Of a DNA stretch of 64,000 nt, positions 32,400-43,451 are shown in pieces. Below the pieces are notes generated by a model. The model was not told where the DNA came from. It ran no database searches and saw nothing but the letters and a program-made list of their open reading frames with translations. The stretch's first letter is position 1; each line of letters opens with the position of its first letter. The position numbers were made by a program, and so were the translations under genes. Source of the stretch: Cydia pomonella (taxonomy: Eukaryota > Arthropoda > Insecta > Lepidoptera > Tortricidae); the NCBI RefSeq assembly GCF_033807575.1, contig NC_084713.1, positions 20,497,389 to 20,561,388 on the forward strand. Direction: 5' to 3'.

Positions 32400-32560
32400 C
32401 GATATTCATCAGTCGCTTTTTGGTGAAGGAAAACATCGTGAGGAAACCGGACTAGTCCCAATAAGAACCCAAGTTTACCTTCTTGGTTGGAAGGTCAGAT
32501 TAGTTGCTCCAATGAGCCGTGGCAAAATGGACAACGTGAGGAAGAAGAAGAAGAAATCGC
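32400..32560 (+). mobile_element. SINE family B fragment (body), GAA tail
   Basis: TTTTTGGTGAAGGAAAACAT, CGTGAGGAAACCGGACTAGT, TTGGTTGGAAGGTCAGAT, then GAAGAAGAAGAAGAAATCG. tRNA-like head missing. The overlapping 98-codon frame is an artefact of this repeat. Confidence 0.6.
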
Positions 32561-32877
32561 ATCAGGCAATTCGCTCGCATTTCTTGGTGCGCTTAAGATT
32601 CCTTGAAACACACACAACAACGCCATGAAGCCTTTGTATAAAAATAAGAAATTATTTATCCCATGAAGCACAAAAACAGAAGAGTTTTAATAACAAAACT
32701 TCCGTGAGAAACAGACATATTAAATATGTTACAACGGGTCACTCACACAGTCTGCGCCCGCCGGTTTGTCAACGCAAGCTCCTATCGACACTCCTCGGAA
32801 CGGAGCATGTCGAGCAAACATGTCGAGCGTTTTTGACTTAAAATACGTGATTGACCCATTGTAACATATTTAATAAA

Positions 32878-32962
32878 AATAGAAGAGATCCCTTGTAAGG
32901 ATGAGTTGACTTTCGTACTTCAATTACTGTATTTTTTTTTACCTGTGTTGTGTACAATAAAG
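32878..32962 (+). repeat. LINE 3' end (GTACAATAAAGTG type), copy 2
   Basis: AGAGATCCCTTGTAAGGATG, T-rich run and TGTGTACAATAAAGTGATT. Same 3' end as 3340-3462. Confidence 0.5.
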
Positions 32963-32969
32963 TGATTAC

Positions 32970-33510
32970 TACTACAGTACTACCTCTACCGGGGGCAATG
33001 TGTTTTCTACAGAAGTTATAAGTAATCTATAAACAAAACCAAATTTTAACCCTGTTTACAAAAAAAAAAACAAAAAAAAAAAATCTGGGTGACCGAGCTG
33101 TGCTGGGAAAACTCAAAGATGCGCGTTTTCTCAGAGTTTATCAAAATGGTTTCCGAAATATATAAATACACAAGAATTGCTCGTTTAAAGATATAACATT
33201 CAGTAAGCTAAATAGTAATCTTACACTTAAAATAAGACTTGGTTAAGCAATTGTAACATACGTCTGTTTTTTATGTTTCAAAAAGGTAATCAATGTGCGA
33301 TGAAAACCATGTCAAACTGTTAAAGACAGAATTGGCCTCCGGGTCCGAAGGGCCGCCATTACTCTGTTTTATGGTCAGCGAAATATTATCATACAAATTC
33401 GCTGTTAGAAACGGATTTCGTAAGAATGTTTTCTTAAATTTGAGCGGAGTTTCATTTTTTCAGACTATAACACATCTTCGTTGACTGCGTTGTCTCGTCT
33501 GTCTTCGTCC
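32970..33510. other. Mixed repeat debris, no gene
   Basis: 33135-33190 is a fragment of the CAAGAATTGCTCGTTTAAA family. 33293-33484 is open but without recognisable domain. A-rich runs at 33060-33085. Confidence 0.35.
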
Positions 33511-33514
33511 ACCT

Positions 33515-33715
33515 AAGAGCGTTTTCACATTTTCCGATGGAATGATCCTATCGGATGATACTTGGAGAAAATCGGCGGCTGGAAAGTGCCCTATAACATT
33601 AAGTCGCGCTAACAGGTGGTTGTCTTTTGAACAGTTTATAAATAAATTATAAAAAGGCGCTTTAAATAAATTACTTCTTCGATCGTATCCGACATCCGAT
33701 ATCGGGCCCGACAAT
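33515..33715. mobile_element. MITE-like element with TCCGAT / ATATCGG motifs
   Basis: GTTTTCACATTTTCCGATGG near the left end and CCGACATCCGATATCGGGCC near the right contain inverted TCCGAT/ATCGGA motifs, a pattern I know from abundant lepidopteran MITEs. Ends are degenerate. Confidence 0.35.
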
Positions 33716-33719
33716 ATGT

Positions 33720-34740
33720 ATGTAATAGAACGATAGACACAGGACTCGGTAGACTAGTTCGTTTTAAAAACTTTTTCCGTCATCTTACTACAACCATTAT
33801 TTTTCCTACATTCCCAAAAAATATATTAAATATATGTAGAATCAGACCAATATAAGTTGGCAGCGAATTTGATAGCCCAGCCTGTGCAGGTAAACGTCAT
33901 AATTTCATATTTGATGTATAAAATAACTTCCATGCCAAAAAAAAATGCCATGATTTGAAAGCTTGTTTTATACTAATAAAAACGTAATAAAATTAGCTTA
34001 AAATATAGATCCCGACTTTATTTACTTACTATTTATTTACTTTAGGATTTTCGTTAGACGCGAATACGCGGCTGGATTGTGAAAAATTATACTTTACGAA
34101 AGGGAGTAAAAATCTGTGTCATATTAATAACATAGGTACAATTGTTTATTTGTATGAACATACTTTATTAGATCGTTATTTAATCATCAGTATTTAGTTT
34201 ACCGACAACTCTGTACTTCAGCTTTTACCCTTCAAACTTAGGGTACTTTTCAGTGACACGCTATTTTTTGAATGCCATGCAACGAGTAGGTTTGGTTAAA
34301 CACGTACAGTTGCAATTTTTGGCATTCCAATATACATGAATTATATATTTTAAGAAAGATGAAAGATACAGCTTTTGTTTTATGTAAGATTCAACCATGT
34401 AAAAAATTAAAAATATATAAATAGGGTTCAAAATCACCTTGACCAGGGCGCGTATTATTTGAATATTTTTTTTTACTTTTTTCCGAATATTGCATAGAAT
34501 TATACATAAATGAGAGAGCAAATTACGTTAAATTATATTGTAAGTAATTCAGTATTAAATAAGCTTTCAACTCATATATATACGAAAAAGGGAGCTGTAC
34601 CTAAAGCTTATTTATCAGTCAAAACCTTTGTGTCAGAATTTTTATTTATTTTTGGATTTTTTACATTCTATACCATGGTTACTAACAAAATAATCAAAAT
34701 ATTTATAAGCTACTGTTAGTATTTTGAAAATCATAATGAA
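33720..34740. other. No gene seen
   Basis: Strongly AT-rich. 33872-33930 resembles a MITE end (GATAGCCCAGCCTGTGC, AACGTCATAATTTCATA) related to 4814-4830. Short frames are not credible. Confidence 0.35.
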
Positions 34741-34850
34741 CAAATAATAATAAATAATTAAATCTGAATATATCCCATTTATTTACAAATGAAAACTTAG
34801 AAACTAACTCGTGGAGCGCGAGACATGGAGCACGTAAAAATACGCAAGTA

Positions 34851-35012
34851 AATATAACGGGTTGGGTTGGCACTGATTGGCTACCACGTTATCTTTTCGC
34901 GAATTAGCAAAGTAATGTTTTTGTTTTAATATTCGTGGAGCTGCATCCAAACGCATAAACGCAGAATCCCAGCGGTCTGCGAACGCGCTTAGTATCCCTT
35001 TAGCGCTGTTGG
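34851..35012 (-). pseudogene. LINE ORF2 C-terminal remnant and 3' UTR
   Basis: Minus strand near 35012-34920 reads NTTNSAKGILSAFADRWDS, then AFMRLDAAPRILKQ, the NSLL..FADRWDS.....L terminal motif of Jockey/CR1-like elements. Downstream (34851-34925) is a block CAAAAACATTACTTTGC, ACGTGGTAGCCAATCAGTGC, shared with both arms of 59758-60010. Confidence 0.5.
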
Positions 35013-35499
35013 TGGTGTTGGATATTACGTTTAAATAAATATTTATCGAAAATTGGTTGCTTTCATTATTCAGTTTCCTTTTCTATCCTGAATCTGCCTT
35101 CACATTATTTTCTAAGACGCCCTCAAACGTCAATAGTCACACTTAAAAAGCAGTTATCCCGTATTTTTACTGTGATATTTCTGTCCCCCGTTGTTGTTCT
35201 AGCCCCATCGGCTGACGCCCTCTTAATTTCCAGTAAATCGAGCCACTCTTTAGCGATGGGCCGCATCTGAATAAACATTCCGAGACCACTGCTTAAGGCT
35301 AGGCGCAGACGGCCGACTCGTCTTACCGACATAAAGGCAGGCCCTTTATACAAATACAATTATGTATTGATAACACCAGTGTTACATCTCAAAAGTTACA
35401 TTGTATAACTTAAACTATAGTTGTTACGGACTATAAAATGAATCAATCAATACAAAGATTTATAAGAAACTTGGGTCAATGCCTCCGAGAAAAAAGTGG

Positions 35500-35645
35500 C
35501 GACCCCAGGTCCGGCGCATATTTGGTCCAGCATATTTCGTTAGCCGTTCAAAGAGGCAACGCCAGCAGCGTGCTAGGCACATTTACCCGGGTACCTGTCC
35601 CTAGTATATAGTACCTATAGTTAATTTTTAGATTTAGTTTTTAAG
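35500..35645 (+). pseudogene. QRGNAAS-family tail, copy 2
   Basis: The plus frame reads LVQHISLAVQRGNASSVLGT followed by FTRVPVPSI, then stop and an A/T-rich tail with TTTTTAGATTTAGTTTTTAA. It matches the family peptide of 1560-1872 with QR to QH and A to S changes. Confidence 0.55.
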
Positions 35646-35875
35646 TTTGTTAATTACTATACAAAAGCACATGTAAATAAATTAATTTATATCAATATAA
35701 TTACTCATCAGACATTTTAACATAAAACTATAAAACTTTATTACAATTGTTCATCAGACATTGACAATGGCGATTTATCGCATAGAAGGCATGTAAGGCT
35801 TAATTATGTCAGAAATTATTCATAATGGAACCCTGTTCACTTTGTTAAAAACGTTCAACATGGTGGGAAATATAT

Positions 35876-36012
35876 TCCCACTGCCTCCTGTCTGCCTGTT
35901 ACCTATTCACGTTTAAACTGCTGAACCGATTTCGATAATATTGAGTATGGAGATAGTTTAAGACCTAGGAAAGGACAAAAAGTAGCTTTAATCTATCATT
36001 ATAATTACACGC
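35876..36012 (+). repeat. Dispersed repeat, CTGAACCGATTTCGAT family
   Basis: CCTCCTGTCTGCCTGTTACC, CACGTTTAAACTGCTGAACC, GAGATAGTTTAAGACC and GGAAAGGACAAAAAGTAGC. I know this ordered block set as a common lepidopteran repeat; only one copy is in the window. Confidence 0.4.
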
Positions 36013-36647
36013 ATACGAAATAGACGACGAAAACGCTTGTATCTTATGTAACTGGTTTATCCGGAATTAATTTATTGTTTCATTAGTAGTATTATCCGCG
36101 AATTAAAAATTCGCTCTGATGTTTTGGATTCGATAATGAGCTTATGACCAGTTAGTTTAAATCGATATATGAACACTTGATATCAGAGGACCTACCACCA
36201 ATATCTAAAAATTGATAATCTTTATCTGCCTCCTTATCTCTCTTGAATATTTGAGCGACAGAGAGACAGAAAACGATTGTTGATGCTGTTGGTAGACCCT
36301 CTATAATCATTTTACTACTGTCAGACTTACGATAAGTCCACATCGTCCCAGTTGAGATCCCCACAATTATGGTAACCCTAGTTACCAAATAATCGACACC
36401 TCTGCGCCGAACCTCACGGCTGTGTATAATCTCATCAATGCATCAAAGCGTTTGTCTGCTCATAATTAACATTTAGCAGACGCGTTTGAGTAATATTTGC
36501 TGGTGAGGATGTTATTGCTGATGATTTCATTATGGACGGTCATTGATTCATTTCCATTGAGGTACTGCAGCCGGGAGATGACTCTCTGATGAACGCTGAA
36601 TGGAACTAGCGGAGAAAGCGCTATTATTGTTTGTCCTTGTCACGTTC

Positions 36648-36945
36648 TCATTTTTTAGGGTTACGTACCCAAAGGGTCCAACGGGACGCAATTACTGAGA
36701 CTTCGCTGTCCGTCCGTCCGTCCGTCTGTCACCAGGCTGTATCTCATGAACCGTGATAGTTAGCCAGTTGAAATTTTTACAGATTATGTATTTCTGTTGC
36801 CGCTATAACAACAAATAATAAAAACAGAATAAAATAAGTATTGGGGCCTCTCATACAGCAAACATGTTTTTTTGCCGTTTTTATAAATAACGCTACGGAA
36901 CCCTTCGTGCGCGAGTCAAACTCGCACTTAGTCGGTTTTTTTATG
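36648..36945 (+). repeat. GGGTTCCGT dispersed repeat, fullest copy
   Basis: TTTTTTAGGGTTACGTACCC, a GTCC tandem (GTCCGTCCGTCCGTCCGTCT), CACCAGGCTGTATCTCATGA, GATTATGTATTTCTGTTGCC, then ACGGAACCCTTCGTGCGCGA and GTCAAACTCGCACTTAGTCG. Begins and ends with GGGTTnCG / CGGAACCC, a short inverted pairing. Class unknown. Confidence 0.55.
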
Positions 36946-36949
36946 TCCC

Positions 36950-38770
36950 ACCGGTTTATGACGGGCAACAAATAACCCGACTAAATTACGTAGGTTGTTT
37001 TTGGTGTTGTCAGGAATGTTAAACGGTGTTTTTAATTTTGTCGCATTGCGTATGTTCTGTTCCTAGAAATCCAAATAGAATATATAGAAAATATACTAGA
37101 TTTATGTTCATTTCAGATCGCTTAGCATGACTTGGGTTGTTGCGCGCGACTTGAAGTATAGAGTTTAGGTTTTTCTTGCAATTGCCTAATTTCCTGATTA
37201 TGAGAACTAATGTTTATTTTAAATAATATGCTGGAGTTTTAAACACTAGTTTTTTTGATTGCCAATCAATGAGTGTTTTATCCTTAATGAATTTCATCAA
37301 ATTGTGAATACAAATTAGGCTGCAATGCAGTGCATCGAAGTGAAAACGACAGATTTACATTACATTCCCGACTTGTATTAGACGCCAAATATCATTGATG
37401 TTTAGCAGCGTAAGGTTGACATCTTCATTTCGAAGTCTTCCAAACTTCCGAAGACGAAGTCTACGCTGTATTCAAATGTACGCTGTTCGATTCTAAGTCT
37501 ACGCTGTATGCATTGCGGATGGCTTAGAAATTGTACAATATGAAATGTCAGTCTAATACAAGTGTGTCAAAACAGTAGTTTATGTGACAGCTACATAAAG
37601 AAAGGCATTTAAAAACGAGTGTGGGTTTATGAAACGGAAAGTGATTTTCATACAAACATAACAGGAATTTTTTAATGCCTCATTATGTACACTTCACTGC
37701 TTTATCTACACGCATATTATAAGCTCTCTATGTTGTGTTCAGAAACCGCGCGTCGCCACCGCCAATGCAGCATTTGATCACACTGTTTGCAATTGACATT
37801 TCATTTCGAAGAAAGCATCATATCGACTGATACCTACTTGACATTAGTTCCAGACAAATTCCTTTGTTTTTCCGAGATGTTCGAAATTTTTGTCACTATT
37901 TATTTAAAAATATTGCAATACATGGAAGTACAAATAGCGGACTTAATGCCAAAAAGCATTTTCTACCAGTCAACCATGGGCTAAACCGAAACATTGAGCT
38001 GGTGCAGGGTCAAACAGAAGAAAATAAGAAACCATATAATACGAATTAAATGTTAAAATTATTAACTTAAACGTTCATAACAAAAATACCTGTTTTGCTT
38101 CTTTGTGGAAGCAAGAAGGCAATAAAATTGTTGTGCACCAATAATATACAAAAATCGAAAAAATCATTTTAACATCACATACTTTAATATCAACTGTATA
38201 ATTTACACAACATTTTGCTATCACATCTCATTTTAGCTGAAAATAGTTACTTAGTTTACAAGTAATAGCTAACAGGCGTCAGTTAATAAATCCAGTACAA
38301 TAAACACATCCTAAAACAACCATTACTATAATCCTTTTATAATGTGGCCTCTCCTAACGGTACACTAATCTAAACTACTGTGCGTTCACATTAGGAGCAC
38401 ATACACTGATATGTCAGTTCCAAATGACTCACTAAAAGTTCTTGATAAGATGCAGGGTTAACAGTTTTTTTTTATTCCGAATAAAGTCATATACATTTTA
38501 TACATTTCATAAAACTCGCCAAAGTGTGACGTTTGATGGCGAGGTACGCTCATTTTTTTGCTTATAACTTAACCTATTAGGGTTACACACATTTTATGAT
38601 ACGGTTAACTCGTTCGCGTTTTTCCGGTAGACAAGCGAAGGGAACCTAAAGTAATTATTTATACTGAACCCGACTGTCAGGGATACATTTTTTCAGCAAC
38701 GAGATTTAAAAAAATAGATATAAATCGGAACATACATTTTTATTTTGGGACTAGAGTCGCTTTTTTGGCT
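36950..38770. other. About 1.8 kb without recognised gene or repeat
   Basis: At 37370-37385 and 37551-37566 ACTTGTATTAGAC and GTCTAATACAAGT are inverted, bounding a 190-bp segment rich in GAAGTCT and CTACGCTGTA repeats; possibly a MITE. Frames at 37787-38049 overlap in two phases without recognisable domain. Confidence 0.35.
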
Positions 38771-38774
38771 AGCG

Positions 38775-38995
38775 CGATGACCTAAAATGAGTCTTGGCAG
38801 TCTTGGCCTCTAGCACTAGAGCACGCAATTTTTCTCGGCCCTGCTGGGATTCACGCCAGCTTTCACCAACGCCGAGCTCACGGATCTGCCTTCACTCTAT
38901 CCGCCCATCGATACTTACGATGATCCGAGTTGGTGAACTCCAGTATGCTGTTGTGACTGCCCGATCTTCTTCCATCCTTTCGAGGTTGTTAAGCT
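38775..38995 (-). pseudogene. LINE ORF2 C-terminal tail, two frameshifts
   Basis: Minus strand, three frames in succession: NLERMEEDRAVTTAYW; then RWADRVKADP and a stop; then ELGVGESWRESQQGREKLRA followed by LVLEAK and THF. N..R..D..V..AY...P...R...RWAD.V..DL.ELGV..W...AQ.R..WR.LV.EAKTHF is a common insect non-LTR C-terminus. Decayed. Confidence 0.6.
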
Positions 38996-39170
38996 AGAGG
39001 AGATGATGTGATTTGGTCTCGCCTAATATATTTGGCTTGACTATTAGTTACTCTATTTCGGCGTTTCGGATACTCCAACTGCCTCTAACAAACTGTACTT
39101 GTTTTATTGTTCTATTCTATGCTTTGGGAATATTGTGGAATAAGCTCTTTAAGGTTTCATCAAGAGATTA

Positions 39171-39521
39171 TATCGGGTGTTTCCTGTAACACGAGCAATA
39201 AATTAAACTGTAGGCTGTACTCCTCAAACTCACCAACATTTGTTCAGCAACTTTTAAAAATAACTTATGTTTTAACTTTTATTACACATTCAAGTTAATT
39301 CTAAGACGCAATGTATTGCGAATTTTGTTACGTTTAAAGCGTGACAAGCAACGTCAAACACACTGATGTCAGCGTACATTGAAAATAATATTTAATTTGT
39401 ATGAAAACGATAAAATCTTAAGATTTCATAATTTTAAAAAGTTGTTAGTGAAAAGTTATATCGTTTTAGGAGTACAATATATGGTTTAATTATTTGCTCG
39501 TGTTACAGGAAACACCCGGTA
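39171..39521. mobile_element. Mariner-type non-autonomous element with CGGGTGTTTCCTGTAAC ends
   Basis: A 351-bp element flanked by TA (39169-39170 and 39522-39523). Ends TATCGGGTGTTTCCTGTAAC and GTTACAGGAAACACCCGGTA are inverted with one mismatch. Similarity continues inward (ACGAGCAA, AATTAAAC, GTACTCCT) for about 50 bp. No transposase. The TA site and GGGTG-type end point to the Tc1/mariner superfamily. Confidence 0.7.
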
Positions 39522-39561
39522 TAAGATGCTGCAGTAGGGAACTAAAAAAAACATTGTATTA

Positions 39562-40088
39562 ATATTATAGGGACATTCTTACACAAACTGAATACGTCTC
39601 ACGGTAAGCCAAGGAGGCTTGTGTTGCGGGTACTCAGACAACGATATAGAGGTAATATAATAATAATAATAATAATTCAGCCTATATACGTCCCACTGCT
39701 GGGCACACGCCTCCTCTCATGTGCGAGAGGGCTCGGGCTATAGTCCCCACGCTAGCCCGATGCGGATTGGGGACTTCACATACACCTTTGAATTTCTTCG
39801 CAGATGTATTGCAGGTTTCCTCACGATGTTTTCCTTCACCGAAAAACTAGTGGTAAATATCAAATGTTATTTCGTACATAAGTTCCGAAAAACTCATTGG
39901 TACGAGCCAGGATTTGAACCCGCGACACTCGGACACCACTGCTTAATATAATATACAAATACTTAAATACATAGAAAACATCCATGACTCAGCAGGAGCA
40001 AATATCTGTGCTTTTTACAGAATTAAATGCCCTTACCAGGATTCAAACCTGGCAGGGTCACTACGCACTAGGCCAGAAAGGTTGTCAA
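39562..40088 (-). mobile_element. SINE family A, copy 5, interrupted by SINE B
   Basis: Family A blocks at 39562-39655 (GACATTCTTACACAAACTGA, TGTGTTGCGGGTACTCAG) resume at 39945-40088 (CATAGAAAACATCCATGACT, AATTAAATGCCCTTACCAGG). A SINE B sits between. TAATATAATA occurs at both junctions (about 39651-39660 and 39942-39951) and is the probable duplication. Confidence 0.7.
39665..39945 (-). mobile_element. SINE family B, copy inside SINE A
   Basis: Starts with (AAT)n and TTCAGCCTATATACGTCCC (its 3' end), then CTGGGCACACGCCTCC, GATTGGGGACTTCACATACA, TTTCCTCACGATGTTTTCC, and ends at the tRNA-like head with GGATTTGAACCCGCGACAC (B-box region). Confidence 0.7.
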
Positions 40089-40094
40089 AACCCC

Positions 40095-40620
40095 CAAGGA
40101 AACCCCAATGGAGATTAGAAGTTAATGTAGACCCATTAATACGCATGTCACTCTCTTGCTTTCGCAAGTTTCCATAGGCTAAGGTTACCAAAGCGTTTTC
40201 CATGAGCTGGGCTGTATGTTTGATTTTTATGGACGGTACTGTATTAAGAACAAAACAGAGCCACCCCTGATTTAAAGACTCGACAAAAATGCCCTCCATA
40301 TCTTATCCAGCGCGATAGCTTACGGGCACTTCACGTAATGACCGATTTCATTAAATGGTCCGTCAGACAGCTCTGTGTGGCTCGATAACGATGTGGTATT
40401 GTAGTCAGGGCAATGACAGTTACACGAGATTATAATTAACAAAATAATACCTAGATCAATGTTCTATCATCATCAATTTTTTGGCAATTTTTTATATTTC
40501 ATCGGCATCCTAGCCTTTTTTTTGATATCCTCCTGAGGCCCGGTGACGTCATCTTTTTAGACAAATTTTAACTTAATGTATAGATTCAAAACTCTGTAAC
40601 ATAATATGACACGGGGCCTT
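40095..40620. other. No gene seen
   Basis: A frame at 40033-40299 overlaps the SINE and continues into unique DNA; no domain. The rest is unrecognised. Confidence 0.35.
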
Positions 40621-40627
40621 AGGAGGT

Positions 40628-40735
40628 TAAAGAAGGCAAACGAGCAAACGAATCACCTGACGGTAAGCAATTACCGTAGCCCATGGACACCTGCAACATC
40701 AGAGGGGTTGCAAGTGCGTTGCCGGCTTTTATTCC
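40628..40735 (-). repeat. LINE-T 3' UTR fragment
   Basis: AAGAAGGCAAACGAGCAAAC, CACCTGACGGTAAGCAATTA, TGGACACCTGCAACATCAGA, AGTGCGTTGCCGGC. Same blocks as 18945-19330 UTR. Confidence 0.6.
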
Positions 40736-41074
40736 TGTTACGGTCCTTTATTTGTCTTTGTCACAAATAGTTATTGTTCCCGAGTTTGATCTAATTTATT
40801 TTGTCATTTTTCTAAAATAGTGTAGAATTTGTAAGGCCTTCACTAATTACTTATTAAATTAATATCCTACTGTTTTCGTCTTTTTAAGTAAAAAGTTTTT
40901 GCAGCGATAGATAAAATTAGACTGAAAGCAAAACAGCCTGAAGCGCGGTTTTCTCTTAACACAAGTATCATACATACTTAAAAAGAGGCACCAGCATAGC
41001 TATTGTAAACCGAATCTTTGTTACTGACTTTCTTTCATTGGAAATAGGATATATTATGTTAGCACCGAATGGCA

Positions 41075-41500
41075 TAGTCAAAGTCAATATATTCTTTATT
41101 CAAATAGGCCTAGCAACAAGCACTTTTAAATCGTCAAATTTCACAAATATCATCTTAATATCAGATCAGAGCAATTTATTGATGCAGTTATTATTGTTTT
41201 CAAAAAAAAAACATTGAATTATTATAGATATGGTAACTTAATAATAAGAATTTCACAAAAGGATCGTCAAACACTAAAATTGTATAAAAATACTAGTCTA
41301 GAAACTTTCTAGAATAAAATCTAAATGTCAAAAAATACGGTATATATATATATACATTGAATTATCAATTTCATCATTATTAACATAACAATAAATAATT
41401 CATTATTTACAATCACACTTAATCCCACGGTGTTTCATCATTCATGTAGTCTTGTGTGCTATAATAGGCTTTAGAGATAAGCTTACGTTATATTCCTTCT
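41075..41500 (-). repeat. LINE 3' UTR with AAAGTCAA-type tail
   Basis: AGTCAAAGTCAATATATTCT and TTATTCAAATAGGCCTAGC mark the minus-strand 3' terminus, and TCTTGTGTGCTATAATAGGC at 41451-41470 lies where Jockey-like UTRs have a similar block. No coding sequence belongs clearly to it. Confidence 0.45.
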
Positions 41501-41509
41501 TCTTCTTCT

Positions 41510-41700
41510 TTAAGTTCCTTCTCCATCCCGGAGGTTGACGACCTTATGTCTATATGCCATTCTATCTGAAGTCATGCGAATTAGTTTCTCTGTACTGCCC
41601 ACGTCCAACCAGTCTCTTATGTTCCTTGTCCATGATATTCTCCTTCTCCCACGTCCTCGTTTCCCTTCAATCTTCCCTTCAATAATTAGTTTTAATAAGT
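41510..41700 (-). pseudogene. Retrotransposon ORF2 C-terminus (GRGRRRISW family)
   Basis: Uninterrupted minus-strand frame: LIIEGKIEGKRGRGRRRISW, TRNIRDWLDVGSTEKLIRMT, SDRMAYRHKVVNLRDGEGT, stop at 41510-41512. EGK.EGKRG.GRRR.SW..N.R.W is a recurring end of insect RTE/Jockey-like ORF2. It is followed on the minus strand by an AAG-repeat tail (41496-41510). Reading frame intact but 5'-truncated. Confidence 0.6.
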
Positions 41701-41915
41701 CATATTTTGAGTTTCTATATATATTCCACTACTGGCATAATGCCGAAAAAGGAGAAACAGAATTGAAAAAACTCCTCGTTATAAAGTCATCGACGTAAAA
41801 AGTGCAGCAACTTGTTGAAAGGGCAACATTCGCTTCAAACTGCCTAAAAGCCTGCATGTAAATATTGCTCGGCACTTTTATGCAAAATTTAAGGTATATT
41901 AAAACTACACTGGTA

Positions 41916-42136
41916 CAGTCAGCATCAAAAGTAGCGGATGAAACAACGCACCAAAAGTATCTGATATTCCCTATAAATTTTCAAAATGTAGATAAATCTC
42001 TAAAATGTATGTCCTTAAGTATATCTTTTGCAGTCTAAATTGTTCTACATTTAGAACTATCACTTTTTGTTAAGCTGTTACAGAATGGTAGATATTTTTG
42101 AAGCGTTGTTCGATCCGCTACTTTTGATGCTGACTG
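41916..42136. mobile_element. TA-MITE, CAGTCAGCATCAAAAGTAGC ends, copy 2
   Basis: A 221-bp element with perfect 21-22-bp inverted ends and TA at 41914-41915 and 42137-42138. Internal CAAAAGTATCTGATA and TACAGAATGGTAGATATTTT correspond to the inverted interior of 5246-5452. Confidence 0.75.
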
Positions 42137-42263
42137 TACTATTTTTCATGTAGACCGGGAGGTAGGTTAGTCAAAATGTCTGTTTTGAAAATTATATTGC
42201 TGATTGACACTAACTGTTAGGTAAGTCTAGAAGCGATTAATTTATTTACTATACATTTTGACA

Positions 42264-42271
42264 CTTGGAGA
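42264..42271. repeat. 8-bp target duplication, left copy
   Basis: CTTGGAGA, identical to 43273-43280 on the other side of the hAT-like element. Confidence 0.75.
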
Positions 42272-43272
42272 CAGAGATGGGCATTTCGTAATTGATTCCT
42301 GATTTCATGATTACTCGAAATTACTTTTGGAATCTGATTACCGGTTCCCAGATTACTTTGTAATCTGACTAGCTGATTACTAAGTACAATTACATTTGAG
42401 GAATCTGGAATCATCTGTTGGAATATTAAAATTACTAGTAATTGGGAACCAGTGTAGATTCCTTATTACATGAATGGATTACTTGATTCCTTTCAGATTA
42501 CTTCAAAATATATTTTGTTATACATAAAACTATATTTCTGACTACAGACGTAAAGTATATTTCGATTTACTATATAGATGCATCTTATTTGTATCCGGTG
42601 TGCAGATTTCGAAAATTATGCCCATTTGAAATCCAAAATGGCCATCATTTTCGAAATCTGTATTCCCTAAAACCTATAAAACGACATCCATGACGATTCT
42701 TATGGCATACTGCATGGCCGCCATCTTGGATTCCAAAATGGGCATCATTTTTCGAAATCTCCACTCCCTAAAACCTACAAAACGACTTCCATGTCGACTT
42801 TTATGAGATACTGCATGGGCGCCATCTTGGATTACAAAATGGTCATCATTTTCGAAATGTGCACTCCTGAAAACCTATAAAACGATATCCATGACGATTT
42901 TTATCACGTAGTGCACGGCCGCCATCTTGGATTCCAAAATAATCATTATTTTACAGTAATTATAGAGTTTCACACATAAAATGTATTTGTCTTCTGGGAT
43001 AAAAACGAAGGAAATTATTTTGACATTAAATAATTGTAATTTAGTCTGGATAATATTACGTAATCAGATTACTCGAGTAATTGATTACCGAGGAATCACG
43101 ATTACACTTGTAGTTAGATATATTCAATTCCGAAGGAATCAATTACGCAAGTAATCGGCGGGATTGACTACAGTAATTTAGATTACCAAAGGAATCGATC
43201 ACTAAGGAATCATGATTACTGTAATGTAATATGTAATTTCATTCCAAAAGTAATTGATTATGCCCAACTCTG
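42272..43272. mobile_element. hAT-like non-autonomous element, 1001 bp
   Basis: Ends CAGAGATGGGCA and TGCCCAACTCTG are inverted and match the hAT terminal consensus CAGRGxTGGGCA (family knowledge). A perfect 8-bp duplication, CTTGGAGA, lies on both sides, the hAT hallmark. Both subterminal regions (42290-42510 and 43050-43262) are packed with GATTAC / GTAATC motifs on both strands. The centre holds a 3 x 100-bp tandem repeat. No transposase frame, so it depends on a hAT enzyme elsewhere. Confidence 0.8.
42640..42940. repeat. Tandem repeat, three units of about 100 bp
   Basis: Units begin at 42640, 42740 and 42841. Each has CATCATTTTCGAAAT, CCCTAAAACCTA, AAAACGA, TCCATG and GCCGCCATCTTGGATT. 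Divergence between units is roughly 10-15 percent by eye. A partial fourth start (AATCATTATTTTAC) follows at 42941. Confidence 0.8.
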
Positions 43273-43280
43273 CTTGGAGA
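43273..43280. repeat. 8-bp target duplication, right copy
   Basis: CTTGGAGA, identical to 42264-42271. Confidence 0.75.
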
Positions 43281-43451
43281 GACTTTACATTTTATTACTA
43301 CTATTCCAAAACAAGAAGGGATAATAGAGAAATGTCATCTCAGCAAACTTTTTCGAAAATTGCGATCGATTGTTAAAAATACCGTCCTCGAAACGTCGGA
43401 GGTAATTGTCAAAACCTAAGTATACCTACGCGATTAAGTCCCATTAAATAA

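Noticed and set aside
42640..42940. CRISPR-like array or satellite
   Set aside because: Units of 100 bp are contiguous without spacers and lie inside a eukaryotic hAT-like element.
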